Assembly: GCF_000803645.1 (NCBI RefSeq)
Contig: NZ_CP009122.1
Location: 4,254,501-4,318,500 of the forward strand
From: Sphingopyxis fribergensis
GTDB taxonomy: Bacteria > Pseudomonadota > Alphaproteobacteria > Sphingomonadales > Sphingomonadaceae
Direction: 5' to 3'
Length of the DNA: 64,000 nucleotides
Shown here: positions 7,609 to 16,500 of the stretch, piece by piece
Layout: every line of letters begins with the position of its first letter
Position numbering within the stretch: the stretch's first letter is position 1
Translations under genes and position numbers: made by a program
The notes under the pieces: generated by a model
The model's database searches: none
Told to the model about the DNA's origin: nothing
What the model saw: the letters and a program-made list of their open reading frames with translations, nothing else

Positions 7609-9393
7609 ATGTCTGTTATTGCACGTCTCAAAAAGGGTGCGGTTGCCGGTGGCATCGCGCTGGCCGCGACTGTCGCATTCGCCGCACCGGCTCACGCCTG
7701 GTGGGAGGCCGATTACAGCTACCGCACCAGGATCAATCTCAACGTCGATGCGGCCGGCATCACTGGCGAAGTCACGCGCGCGCCGGTGCTGGTCCGCCTG
7801 CACTCGGGCAATTTCAGCTTCAAGGATGTGAAGGCCGACGGTTCCGACCTGCGCTTTGTGGCTGGCGACGATCGCACGCCGCTCAAGTTCCACATCGAGC
7901 GCTGGTCGCCGCAGGACGAACAGGCGCTGGTCTGGGTTGATGTCCAGGGCCTTCAGCCGGGTCAGACCTCTGCGATCTATGCCTATTACGGCAATGAAAG
8001 CGCCGCGGCTGCGCAGGATGCAGCCGGCACGTTCAGCACAGACTATCGCCTTGTCTATCATTTCGACAACGAGGGAGCCCCTCGGGACGCCACCGCCAAT
8101 GACGCCCACGCCACTGGCGGAGAAGCGCGGAACGCGGGCGGCCTGATCGGATCGAGCCTCATTCTCGATGGCGCGAGCCCGGTGACGCTGCCTGCGTCCG
8201 CCTTCGCTTCCGGTCCGCTTTCCATCAGTTTCTGGGTGAAGCCTTCGGGCGATGGCGCGATCTTCAGCCTGCCCGGTGCCGTGAGCCTCGTCGCAGAAGG
8301 CGGCCAGCTGTTCATCGACGCCAATGGGACGCGCAGCAATGGCGGCGCTCTGGCGGCCGATAGCTGGGCCAATGTCGCGCTGGTGAACGACGGCGCCAAA
8401 TCGACCCTCTACATCAATGGCCAGCCTGCGGGCGAACTGGCGGGCGCGCTCCCGGCAGCGACCGGCGCCGCCGTCATCGGTCAGGGCTTCACCGGTGAGA
8501 TCGACGAATTCCGCGTCGCCGGCGTCGCTCTGCCGCAGAGCCTGTTCCAGCTCGCCGCCGCCAGCGAAGGCCAGGCCTCGCGGCTGGTGACGACCGATAC
8601 GCCCCAGCAGGTCGAGACCGGCGGTGGCCACAACCATTTCGGCATTCTCTTCTCGGCTCTGACGCTCGACGCATGGATCGTGATCATCATCTGCGCCTTC
8701 ATGCTCGCGATCGCCATTGCGATCATGATCACCAAGGGCTTGCTGATCAGCCGCGTCCGCAGCGCAAACGAGGCCTTTATTGGCGCCTATAGCCAGATCT
8801 CGCGGCGTGCAGGCGATCATGATGGCCTCCCGGCGTTCGATCCGGGCAATGCCGCCGCCGACTCCACGCTTGGCCGTCTCTACAATATCGGGCGCCGTGA
8901 GCTCACCGAGCGCCTGCGTGAAGGCAAGGCCACCGGCAGCCGCTTTGCGATCCGTGCCCAGTCGATCGCGGCGATCCGATCCGCCCTCGACGCCGGACGC
9001 GTCCGCGAAAGCCAGAAGCTCAACTCGAAGCTGGTGCTGCTGACCATCGCCATCTCGGGCGGCCCCTTCATCGGCCTGCTCGGCACGGTGCTGGGCGTCA
9101 TGATCACCTTCGCGAGCGTTGCCGCTGCCGGTGAGGTCAACATCAACGCCATCGCGCCGGGTATCGCCGCCGCGCTGCTCGCGACCGTCGCGGGCCTTGC
9201 CGTCGCGATCCCGGCCCTGTTCGGCTACAACTATCTGCTTAGCCGGATCGAAGAGCTCACCGCCGACCACGACATCTTCGTGGACGAGCTGGAGAAGCGC
9301 ATCGCCGAGACCTGGCAGGATGTCGGTCCCGCAGGCGGGCCCGCTGGGCAGGATACGCCCGCTCCCGGACCCGTCCCCGCCAAAGCGGCTTGA
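7609..9393 (+). CDS. ExbB/TolQ/MotA proton channel fused to DUF2341 and LamG-like domains
   Basis: A 594-aa composite protein. A signal peptide ends near residue 30 (APAHA). Residues about 31-145 look like DUF2341 (ADYSYRTRINLN, GSDLRFVAGDD, IYAYYGN), followed to about 310 by a LamG/concanavalin-like domain (LSISFWVKPSGDG, WANVALVNDG, IDEFRVAG). A transmembrane helix lies at about 352-374. The C-terminus is an ExbB/MotA/TolQ domain with two further helices (about 474-500 and 513-542), including GGPFIGLLGTVLGVMITF and APGIAAALLATVAGLAVAIPA. ExbB normally has no such periplasmic sugar-binding-like part. It starts 2 bp after tpsB and precedes exbD, so it should power the TonB encoded here. Confidence 0.87.
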   Translation: MSVIARLKKGAVAGGIALAATVAFAAPAHAWWEADYSYRTRINLNVDAAGITGEVTRAPVLVRLHSGNFSFKDVKADGSDLRFVAGDDRTPLKFHIERWSPQDEQALVWVDVQGLQPGQTSAIYAYYGNESAAAAQDAAGTFSTDYRLVYHFDNEGAPRDATANDAHATGGEARNAGGLIGSSLILDGASPVTLPASAFASGPLSISFWVKPSGDGAIFSLPGAVSLVAEGGQLFIDANGTRSNGGALAADSWANVALVNDGAKSTLYINGQPAGELAGALPAATGAAVIGQGFTGEIDEFRVAGVALPQSLFQLAAASEGQASRLVTTDTPQQVETGGGHNHFGILFSALTLDAWIVIIICAFMLAIAIAIMITKGLLISRVRSANEAFIGAYSQISRRAGDHDGLPAFDPGNAAADSTLGRLYNIGRRELTERLREGKATGSRFAIRAQSIAAIRSALDAGRVRESQKLNSKLVLLTIAISGGPFIGLLGTVLGVMITFASVAAAGEVNINAIAPGIAAALLATVAGLAVAIPALFGYNYLLSRIEELTADHDIFVDELEKRIAETWQDVGPAGGPAGQDTPAPGPVPAKAA

Positions 9394-9416
9394 CCCGAAC
9401 TTAAGGAGATCAGGCC

Positions 9417-9833
9417 ATGGGCATGCAGGTAGGTGGCGGCAAGAAGCCGTATAACGAGATCAACATCACCCCGTTCGTCGACGTGGTGCTGGTGCTCCTC
9501 ATCATCTTCATCCTGATGACGACGGCGGCTGTTCAGGGGATCAAGGTGGACCTGCCGTCCGCCTCCTCGGCCAAGACGCTCGAGGCGCAGAAGAGCCGGG
9601 TCATCGCGGTATCGAACGACGGGACCGTGTCGATCGACGCCATCCCCGTCTCTATGGCCGAACTGGAGAGCCAGCTGCGGTCTTCGATCGCGACGACACC
9701 GGACCTGGCGGTGATCCTGCGCGGCGACCGGGCGGTTCAGTACGACAAGGTCATGCAGGTCCTCGACCTTTGCTCGAAGGTCGGCGTCCCCAGCCTTGGC
9801 ATGGCGTCCACGCGCCCGCCGAGCGCGAACTGA
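9417..9833 (+). CDS. exbD: ExbD/TolR-family biopolymer transport protein
   Basis: A 138-aa protein with the ExbD plan: a short cytoplasmic N-terminus, one helix (ITPFVDVVLVLLIIFILMTTAA) bearing the essential Asp at residue 22, and a periplasmic domain (IKVDLPSASSAKTLE, AVILRGDRAVQYDKVMQVLDLC). It forms the proton-driven complex with the ExbB-type protein encoded just upstream. An AAGGAG sequence precedes the ATG. Confidence 0.93.
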   Translation: MGMQVGGGKKPYNEINITPFVDVVLVLLIIFILMTTAAVQGIKVDLPSASSAKTLEAQKSRVIAVSNDGTVSIDAIPVSMAELESQLRSSIATTPDLAVILRGDRAVQYDKVMQVLDLCSKVGVPSLGMASTRPPSAN

Positions 9834-9853
9834 GGCGGAGGGGATGATGGACC

Positions 9854-9973
9854 ATGCGTGTCAAACGCTCCCGAAGCCGCTTTCGTCGTCGCAATCGGCG
9901 GCCCTGGTTTCTGCTGGCGCTGGCGATCCTCTTGATGCTTGCGGCGATCTCGATCGTCCGGCTGACGACCTAG
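9854..9973 (+). CDS. 39-aa basic single-pass membrane microprotein
   Basis: A short open frame between exbD and tonB, below usual annotation length. It encodes MRVKRSRSRFRRRNRRPW followed by a hydrophobic stretch FLLALAILLMLAAISIV and a four-residue tail. The strongly basic N-terminus predicts an N-in topology with one transmembrane helix. A GGAGG Shine-Dalgarno sequence lies upstream, and the spacing on both sides (20 and 10 bp) is tight. Its position between exbD and tonB suggests a component or stabiliser of the ExbB/ExbD/TonB complex. No known family is recognised; translation is inferred. Confidence 0.65.
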   Translation: MRVKRSRSRFRRRNRRPWFLLALAILLMLAAISIVRLTT

Positions 9974-9983
9974 GGAGGCGATC

Positions 9984-10685
9984 ATGGCCGCAGGCGCATT
10001 GATCGCCCCCGGAAGCCCCAATGGGCCGCGGGGCCGCCGCAAGACATCGCCCATCACCTTCGGCCGCGTGCTGGTGGTGGTCGGCGTCGGCCTGGCGATT
10101 GTGATCGGCTACAATTTTCTGGGCAAGCAGACCGTCTCCGATCGTCCCAATGAAATGCGGACGACGCAGGTGATCCTCCCGCCGCCACCGCCCCCTCCGC
10201 CGCCGCCCGAACCCCAACAGGTCGAGCAGCCGCCGGAGCCGACCATCGCGCCGCCGATCGAGCAGCCGCTCGATACGCCGCCGCCGCCCGACGCCAGCAA
10301 TGATCCTGCCCCCGGCGACAATGCGCTGACCGCGCGCGAAGGCGCAGGGCCGAGCAATTACGGGCTGGCGCGCGGAGACGGATCAGGCACCCGCATCGGT
10401 GGCCGCCCCGGCGGCGGCAATCCGTTCGGAGCCTATGCCTCGCAGGCGCAGAGCTGCATCCAGCGGGCCGCCCAGGCTGACCGTGAACTGACACGCGGCC
10501 GTTATAGGGCCGAGCTTGCCGTCACCATGGCCGCCAATGGCCGGATCGCCGACGCCCGCGTCAGCGGGGTCGATGACCGCCGCGCCGCGCGCATCCGTGC
10601 GGTGCTTTCGGGAACGACCTGCCCGCCGCCGCCGGCGGGGCTCCCGGTCATGCGCCTCGAAATCAACAGCCGCTCGGGAGGCTGA
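9984..10685 (+). CDS. TonB-family energy transducer of the TPS operon
   Basis: A 233-aa TonB-type protein. The cytoplasmic N-terminus is followed by a helix (VLVVVGVGLAIVIGYNFLG, about residues 29-47), a long proline tract at about residues 65-105 (ten consecutive prolines, then PEPQQVEQPPEPTIAPP), and a C-terminal TonB_C-like domain (YASQAQSCIQRAAQ, RGRYRAELAVTMAANGRIADARVSG). The domain contains a Cys pair (CIQRAA and TTCPPPP). It follows exbB-like and exbD, giving a complete energising module inside the haemagglutinin operon. Its outer-membrane partner may be the TpsB barrel or the porin (inference). Confidence 0.88.
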   Translation: MAAGALIAPGSPNGPRGRRKTSPITFGRVLVVVGVGLAIVIGYNFLGKQTVSDRPNEMRTTQVILPPPPPPPPPPEPQQVEQPPEPTIAPPIEQPLDTPPPPDASNDPAPGDNALTAREGAGPSNYGLARGDGSGTRIGGRPGGGNPFGAYASQAQSCIQRAAQADRELTRGRYRAELAVTMAANGRIADARVSGVDDRRAARIRAVLSGTTCPPPPAGLPVMRLEINSRSGG

Positions 10686-10737
10686 TCGCATGTCCGCGCA
10701 GCACCCAGTGACCACTCTCTCGAAGGGGATAGACATA

Positions 10738-12516
10738 ATGATGAAGGTTCCCGGCCAGACAGGCCGCCTTAAATCTCTGCTTTTGGCGGCGTCCGCTGGC
10801 GCTGCGCTTCTCGGCTCGCCGGCGTTCGCGCAGGACGATACGGGCATCGACCCGCGTCAGCTCATCGAACAGATGGTGGCCGAGAATATCATCACCCGCG
10901 AACAGGCCGATCGAATGATCAGCAATGCGCGGGCCGCCACCATCCAGGCGCGGGCCCAGGCACCGGCGCCGCTCCCGCAAGCGGGCGTCGCCGCCGATGG
11001 CACCCAGACCGTCACCTATGTTTCGCCTGTCGTGCGAGAGCAGATCGCGCAGCAGGTGCGCGCCGAGCTTGGCACCCAGGCCCAGGCCGAAGGCTGGGCC
11101 CGCCCCGGCGAGACGCCGGAATGGACGCGCCGCATCCAGCTTTACGGCGATGTGCGCGTGCGCGGCGAAGCGCGCCGCTATGACGACGCAAATGGCGACA
11201 TCTTCTGGGACTATGATGCGATCAATGGCGGGCAGCCGCAGAACGTCAACGCCAGTTCGACCGGCTATATCGATGCGCCGTTCCTGAACACGCTGGAGGA
11301 TCGCCAGCGCTTCCGCCTGCGCGCGCGTCTTGGCGTCAAGGCCCAGATCACCGACTGGATCACCGCCGATATCCGTCTCGCGACAGGCGCGAGCAGCTCG
11401 CCGGTCTCGACGAACCAGACGATGGGCGCCGACGGCAGCGGCAAATATCATCTCTGGCTCGACCGCGCGTCGATCCGCCTCGCGCCGACCGAGAATGTCG
11501 CGCTGGAGTTCGGCCGTTTCGCCAATCCGCTGTGGATGTCGGATCTCGTCTTCGACAACGACATGAATTTCGACGGCGTCGCGATCTCCGGCCAGGGCGC
11601 TGTTGCGGATGGCGTGCGTCTGTTCGGTACGCTCGGCGCCTTCCCGGTGTTCAACACCGATCTCAACTTCGGCACCCGCAATGCGCCGACAATCATCGAC
11701 CCGGAAACGGGCGGCGAGATCGGCACTGGACGGCCGTTCAAGAGCGAGGATCGCTATCTGTTCGCGACGCAGGCAGGGGTCGAGTTCAATCCGACCGAGC
11801 AGATCAATGTGAAACTTGCCGGCGGATATTATCATTTCGACAATATTGCCGGGCGTCTGTCCGAGCCCTGCTACTGGACCGAGCTGGTCTGTTCGACCGA
11901 CGCCCTGCGTCCGGCCTTCCAGCAGCACGGCAATACGATGATGGCGCTGCGCGATCCGCTTTATATCGGCTCGCCCAATCCCGAACTGGAGCCGGATAAT
12001 CAATATTTCGGGCTCGCCTCGAAGTTCGAGCTGCTCCACATCCGCGCCCAGGCCGAATACCGGGCCAATGAACGCTTCGGCGTCCGGCTCGAAGGCGATT
12101 TCGTCAAGAATCTCGGCTGGGACCGTGATGCGATCTCCGCCATCGCTTGGAACAATCTCGGCCCCAATGGCGACACCTATAATGGTCGCTACGATGGCGG
12201 CGATGCCGGCTGGCAGGCCCGCCTGACCGTTGGATCGGTGATGAACCTCAATCTCGCCGGCGACTGGCAGGCAAAGCGCGGCGACTGGAACGCCTGGGTC
12301 GCCTATCGGCGCCTCGAAAGCGATGCGGTGGTCGACGCCTTCGCAGACAGCGATTTCCACATCGGCGGCACCAACAATCGCGGCTGGCAGATCGGCGGCA
12401 ATTACGCAATCGCCAGGAACACCATCCTCGGCTTCCGCTGGCTGTCGGCGGAAGAAATCGCCTCGGCGCCGTTCAGCGTCGATCGCGGCTTCATCGACCT
12501 TATGACGCGGTTCTGA
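10738..12516 (+). CDS. Putative outer-membrane porin (Porin_5-like)
   Basis: A 592-aa secreted beta-barrel protein with a signal peptide ending GSPAFAQ. A short N-terminal segment (LIEQMVAENIITREQADRMISNAR) resembles the coiled segment that tethers some porins. The barrel part has alternating strands such as RIQLYGDVRVRGEARRY, YHLWLDRASIRLAPTENVALEFGRFANPLW and a terminal Phe (LMTRF). The ATG at 10738 has GGGG 9 bases upstream and gives a proper signal peptide; an in-frame ATG at 10690, also with a ribosome site, would add 16 residues. It lies between tonB and the haemagglutinin, so its ligand may be linked to this system. Substrate unknown. Confidence 0.75.
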   Translation: MMKVPGQTGRLKSLLLAASAGAALLGSPAFAQDDTGIDPRQLIEQMVAENIITREQADRMISNARAATIQARAQAPAPLPQAGVAADGTQTVTYVSPVVREQIAQQVRAELGTQAQAEGWARPGETPEWTRRIQLYGDVRVRGEARRYDDANGDIFWDYDAINGGQPQNVNASSTGYIDAPFLNTLEDRQRFRLRARLGVKAQITDWITADIRLATGASSSPVSTNQTMGADGSGKYHLWLDRASIRLAPTENVALEFGRFANPLWMSDLVFDNDMNFDGVAISGQGAVADGVRLFGTLGAFPVFNTDLNFGTRNAPTIIDPETGGEIGTGRPFKSEDRYLFATQAGVEFNPTEQINVKLAGGYYHFDNIAGRLSEPCYWTELVCSTDALRPAFQQHGNTMMALRDPLYIGSPNPELEPDNQYFGLASKFELLHIRAQAEYRANERFGVRLEGDFVKNLGWDRDAISAIAWNNLGPNGDTYNGRYDGGDAGWQARLTVGSVMNLNLAGDWQAKRGDWNAWVAYRRLESDAVVDAFADSDFHIGGTNNRGWQIGGNYAIARNTILGFRWLSAEEIASAPFSVDRGFIDLMTRF

Positions 12517-12531
12517 GGCCCGGATAGGCCC

Positions 12532-13323
12532 ATGTCCACGTCAACGCTCCTGATTGTCTCGGCCGCGCTGCGCTCCCACGGCGCCGGCGATCGCAATCGT
12601 CCGGTTCCGTCCGGCCCCCTCAACGGGCGGAGCCGGGCGTTGACACATCTTATCCAGATCTCCGGCGCCGCTACTCGCCTGATCCGGTCCGGTTCCCCCA
12701 AAGACGGACAGGACCAGGTTGCGGTGCAGGAGGCCGTCACGGACCGGCTATGCCAACGGCCGGCCCGTGCGGCGGGAGCGGCGCTGGCCATCGGTCAGCG
12801 CCCGCTCACCCTTTTCCCGAACCCGCGCGCTGGTTCACGCCAGTTCCTGCGCCGCGCGGCGACGGCGGGCTCGCCCGACACCCTCTTCATCGGGCGAGCC
12901 TCGCTTGCGCTGGCGTCTTTCGCCACACTGTTCTTCGCCGGCAGCGCCCTTGCCCAGACAGCCGAGACGAGCGCGGAAGCGCCGCCGCTTGTGATCGAAC
13001 TCGATCCGGCCGAAGTGCGCGCGCCTGCGCCGCAGCGCATCGGCGGCTCCGGCCCGCAGCCCTGTGTGATCGTCGATATCGCGGGCACGCGCGCCGGGCA
13101 TCTCGACTGCGCGACGGGCCATCTTCAGGAGGCGGCGCGCGCCGCCCAGGCCGAAAGCCGCGTCGGTCTCGAAGCGCCGACGCCGGGCGCCGGATCGCCC
13201 GACGTCCAGCTCGGCGTCGCCCATCAGGCAGCGACCCGCCTGCGCATGGGCGATGCGCTCGGCCGGTCGGTCCACCCGGAGCGCCCGAACAGCCGTCCGC
13301 CCTCGACCCGGGGGCCGCGCTGA
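12532..13323 (+). CDS. Secreted protein of unknown function in the haemagglutinin operon (start uncertain)
   Basis: The convincing part begins near 12890: a signal peptide (ASLALASFATLFFAGSALAQT), then PPLVIELDPAEVRAPAP and a Cys-containing motif PCVIVDIAGTRAGHLDCATG, followed by an Ala/Arg-rich helical tail. The 120 codons before the signal peptide look unlike an exported protein, so the true start is probably later than the ATG at 12532; a GTG near 12724 is one option, but I see no good ribosome site. The motif L-D-x-AEVRAP also occurs in the STN-TonB protein (3030-3815), hinting at a shared partner. The stop overlaps the next ATG (TGATG). No known family recognised. Confidence 0.55.
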   Translation: MSTSTLLIVSAALRSHGAGDRNRPVPSGPLNGRSRALTHLIQISGAATRLIRSGSPKDGQDQVAVQEAVTDRLCQRPARAAGAALAIGQRPLTLFPNPRAGSRQFLRRAATAGSPDTLFIGRASLALASFATLFFAGSALAQTAETSAEAPPLVIELDPAEVRAPAPQRIGGSGPQPCVIVDIAGTRAGHLDCATGHLQEAARAAQAESRVGLEAPTPGAGSPDVQLGVAHQAATRLRMGDALGRSVHPERPNSRPPSTRGPR

Positions 13324-13502
13324 TGACCCGCACCATTCTCGCCGAGGAGCTTGGCCGCACCGTCCCTTGGGTGCTGGCCTTCCTTCTCGCCGCCTTCCTG
13401 CTCGGTGAAGGCCCGTCCGGCGCGGCCATCCCGACCTCTCACGACATTCAAGAACATGCGGCCGCCACGCCTGCCGCAACGATGCTGGAGCCAAAACAAT
13501 GA
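13323..13502 (+). CDS. 59-aa single-pass membrane microprotein preceding the haemagglutinin
   Basis: A small frame wedged between two genes: its ATG overlaps the stop of the preceding gene (TGATG) and its stop overlaps the haemagglutinin ATG (ATGA). The product has a short polar start (MTRTILAEELGRTVPW), one helix (VLAFLLAAFLLGEGPSGAA) and a polar periplasmic-type tail. Its tight double coupling suggests expression in fixed ratio to the 4224-aa exoprotein; a chaperone or targeting role is only a guess. No family recognised. Confidence 0.65.
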   Translation: MTRTILAEELGRTVPWVLAFLLAAFLLGEGPSGAAIPTSHDIQEHAAATPAATMLEPKQ

Positions 13503-16500
13503 CGAACACCAACCACTCGCTTCGCACGCGTCTGCTCATCGGCGCTTCGATCGGCTCCCTTCTGCTTGCCGGTGCCGCCGAGGCGCAATCGAACCGCATC
13601 GGCCAGGGTCGTGGCGGCGGCAATCCGGCGGCGGCCGCCGCCCGCGTCGCGCAGGCCGAAGCGCAGCGCGTGACCGAGCGCAACAGCGCCACCCAACGCG
13701 CGGTCGAGGCCATGCGCCGCGCGGCGCAGAACCGCGCCCAGATGAACGACGCGCAGGTGCAGGCGCGCATCGCCGCGCAGAACGCCATCAACAATATTCC
13801 CAACGGCATCGGTCAGGGCGGGCTTCAGCAGGCGCCCGGCATCGAGATCGATCCCAATCTCTGGCAAGGCGCCAATGGTCCGATAGAGAGCGCCGGCAAG
13901 GACGGGCGCACGACGGTCACGGTCGATCAGGACCAGCAGCGCGCCATTCTGACCTGGGACAGCTTCAACATCGGCCGCGAGACCGATCTGGTGTTCAACC
14001 AGGCCTATGGCGCCGACGCGGTCGTGCTCAACCGCGTGCGTGATGCTTCGCCCTCGCAGATCCACGGCACGCTCACCGCCCCCGGCACGGTGCTGATCCT
14101 CAACCAGAATGGTGTGCTGTTCGGCGGCACGTCCGTGGTCAATGTTCGCAATCTGATTGCCTCATCGGCCAATATTCTCGACAGCGATTTCCTCAACGCC
14201 AATCGCGGTATCTATTCGCAGCTATCCGGCGCCAACTATCTGCCGAGCTTCACCGACGCTGGCGGCGCGATCACGGTTGCGGCCGGGGCGCAGATCACTA
14301 CCCATGCGCCCGCCAGCGCTACGCAGGGCGGCGGCTATGTGATGCTCATGGGGACCGAGGTCACCAATGAAGGCAGCATCGTCACCGCAAAGGGCCAGAC
14401 GCTGCTGTCGGCGGGCGATGACTTCATCATCCGCAAGGGGTTCGGCACCGAAGAGAACCAATATTCGACGACGCGCGGCAATGAGGTGCGCGGGCTGATC
14501 GATGAAGACTCCGACAGCGGCACGGTGATCAACCGCGGCCTGATCGAAGCCGCCCAGGGCGACATCACGCTGGCTGGCCGCACGATCCGGCAAGAAGGCG
14601 TGCTCGTCGCCACCACTGGCGTCAATCAGCGCGGCACGATCCACCTGCTGAACAGTGCGACCGATGCCGAAGGTTCGGTGACGCTCGCCAGCGGTTGGGA
14701 ATCGAGCGACGTCAACGGCAAGGTCGTCGGGTCCGGCCAAGGCCTGACGATCATCCTGCCCGAACTGGATAGTGAGGATACCGCGCTCAACGGCCAGCGG
14801 GATTCGCTGATCGAGCAGAGCGAGAAAGCCAACCTCAATCGCTACACAACCACCAGCGGCGGGTTCAACGACCGCTCATTGCTGGCCGATCGGCTCGACC
14901 AGTCGCGCATCGAAATCGTGACCGGCGGCGACGTCGTCTTCGAAGGTGGATCGCAGACCAGCGCCCAGGGCGGTCAGGTCGCGGTGCAGGCGGCCGGACG
15001 CATCACCACCGAGGATGGTTCGCTGATCGACGTCTCGGGCGTTCAGGGCATCGCCCTCGACATGGAGTCCAACTCCATCCTGGTGAACATCCAGGGCAAT
15101 GAGCTGCGCGATTCCCCGCAGAACCGCGAGAACGCCAATCTTCGCAGCAACGACGTCTGGGTCGATGTGCGCGATCTCATTCTGCTGCCGGACGGCACCG
15201 GCGGCTATGATGGTGATCGCTGGTACACCAAGGGCGGCCTGCTCGAGGTTGGCGGCCATCTCAAGAACATGGCGCATGGTATCGGTGAATGGGCGGCGAT
15301 CGGCGGCACGATCACGCTGGCGGCCAATGAAGTGGTGGCGCAGCACGGCGCGACCTTCGACATCTCCGGCGGCAGTCTCGACTATCAAGCCGGTTGGGTG
15401 CTTTCGACCCGTGTGCTCGGTGCGGATGGCAAGCTTTATGATCTCGCCAATGCGCCGGCGGGCATGAAGATGGTCGCCTGGGGCGACGCCTTCGTGCGCG
15501 AGCATTCGCGCTGGGGCGAGCAATATGCCCAGGTCTGGTCGCACCCGATCTCCGGGGCGCGTAGCGTTCGCCGCTGGAGCGACGGCTATACGGTCGGGCG
15601 CGACGCCGGACAGCTTATTCTCTCGACGCCGACCGCCATCATGGAAGGCGATATCATCGCCGCGGTTATCGAGGGTGAGCGGCAGGTCAATGCCCGAGCC
15701 GATGGCATCACCGATGGCTATGATGTGGCGCAGCATACCCGCGCGCAGCCGGGGTCGCTGGCTTTAGGGCGCTATGACCTGTTGGTGAGTAACACCAACC
15801 CCTATTCAGTGGAGGTGAAGATCGCGGATGTTGCGAGCATCGCTAAGCATCTCGCGACGGGGGACGCACTGCCTGAAGAGCGGAACGGCACCGCCTGGCT
15901 CGACGCAGGCCTGCTCAATCAGGCTGGTCTCGGCGGTCTCAACATCGAAACAACCGGCGTGATCGCCATCGACAATCCCCTGACACTGGCCGATGGCGGG
16001 GCGCTAAAGCTGGTTGCGCCAACGATTGACTTCAATGCGGACGTCACCGCCCATAGTGGCTCGATCAATGCGACCAACCGGGCAAGCAATCACTATGGAA
16101 GCAGCGCACAGGTTCTCCTGGATGGGAATGGGGGCTCGCTTATCGCGGTCGGTGAAGGCGTAACGCTCGATCTCACCGGCCTGTGGGTCAATACCGCCCT
16201 CAATGCTTCCGACACTGGAAAGCTGGGTTATCTCGATGGCGGCAAAGTCACCCTGGCCTCTACCCATGATCTGACTCTGGCGGAAGGCAGCCTGATAGAT
16301 GTTTCATCTGGTGGAGCGATCCTCGCCCAGAATGATACAAGGGGCGGAGCCGGCGGTGACGTTTCGCTCGTTGCGGATGGCTATAATGCTATTGTTGCGC
16401 CGGATGGCGCGCTCCTGCTCGACGGGGAAATACGTGGCGTCGGCGTGCTGGGGGGCGGCACGCTACATCTCGAAACCGGCAAGACGTTCACTGTTGGCGC

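Noticed and set aside
7603..9270. Reverse-strand frame of 555 codons opposite the ExbB fusion gene
   Set aside because: Mirror frame of a clear DUF2341/LamG/ExbB gene; no ribosome site or domain.
10690..10737. Earlier ATG as start of the porin
   Set aside because: It has a ribosome site but would place 16 polar residues before the signal peptide; the ATG at 10738 is better. Not fully excluded.
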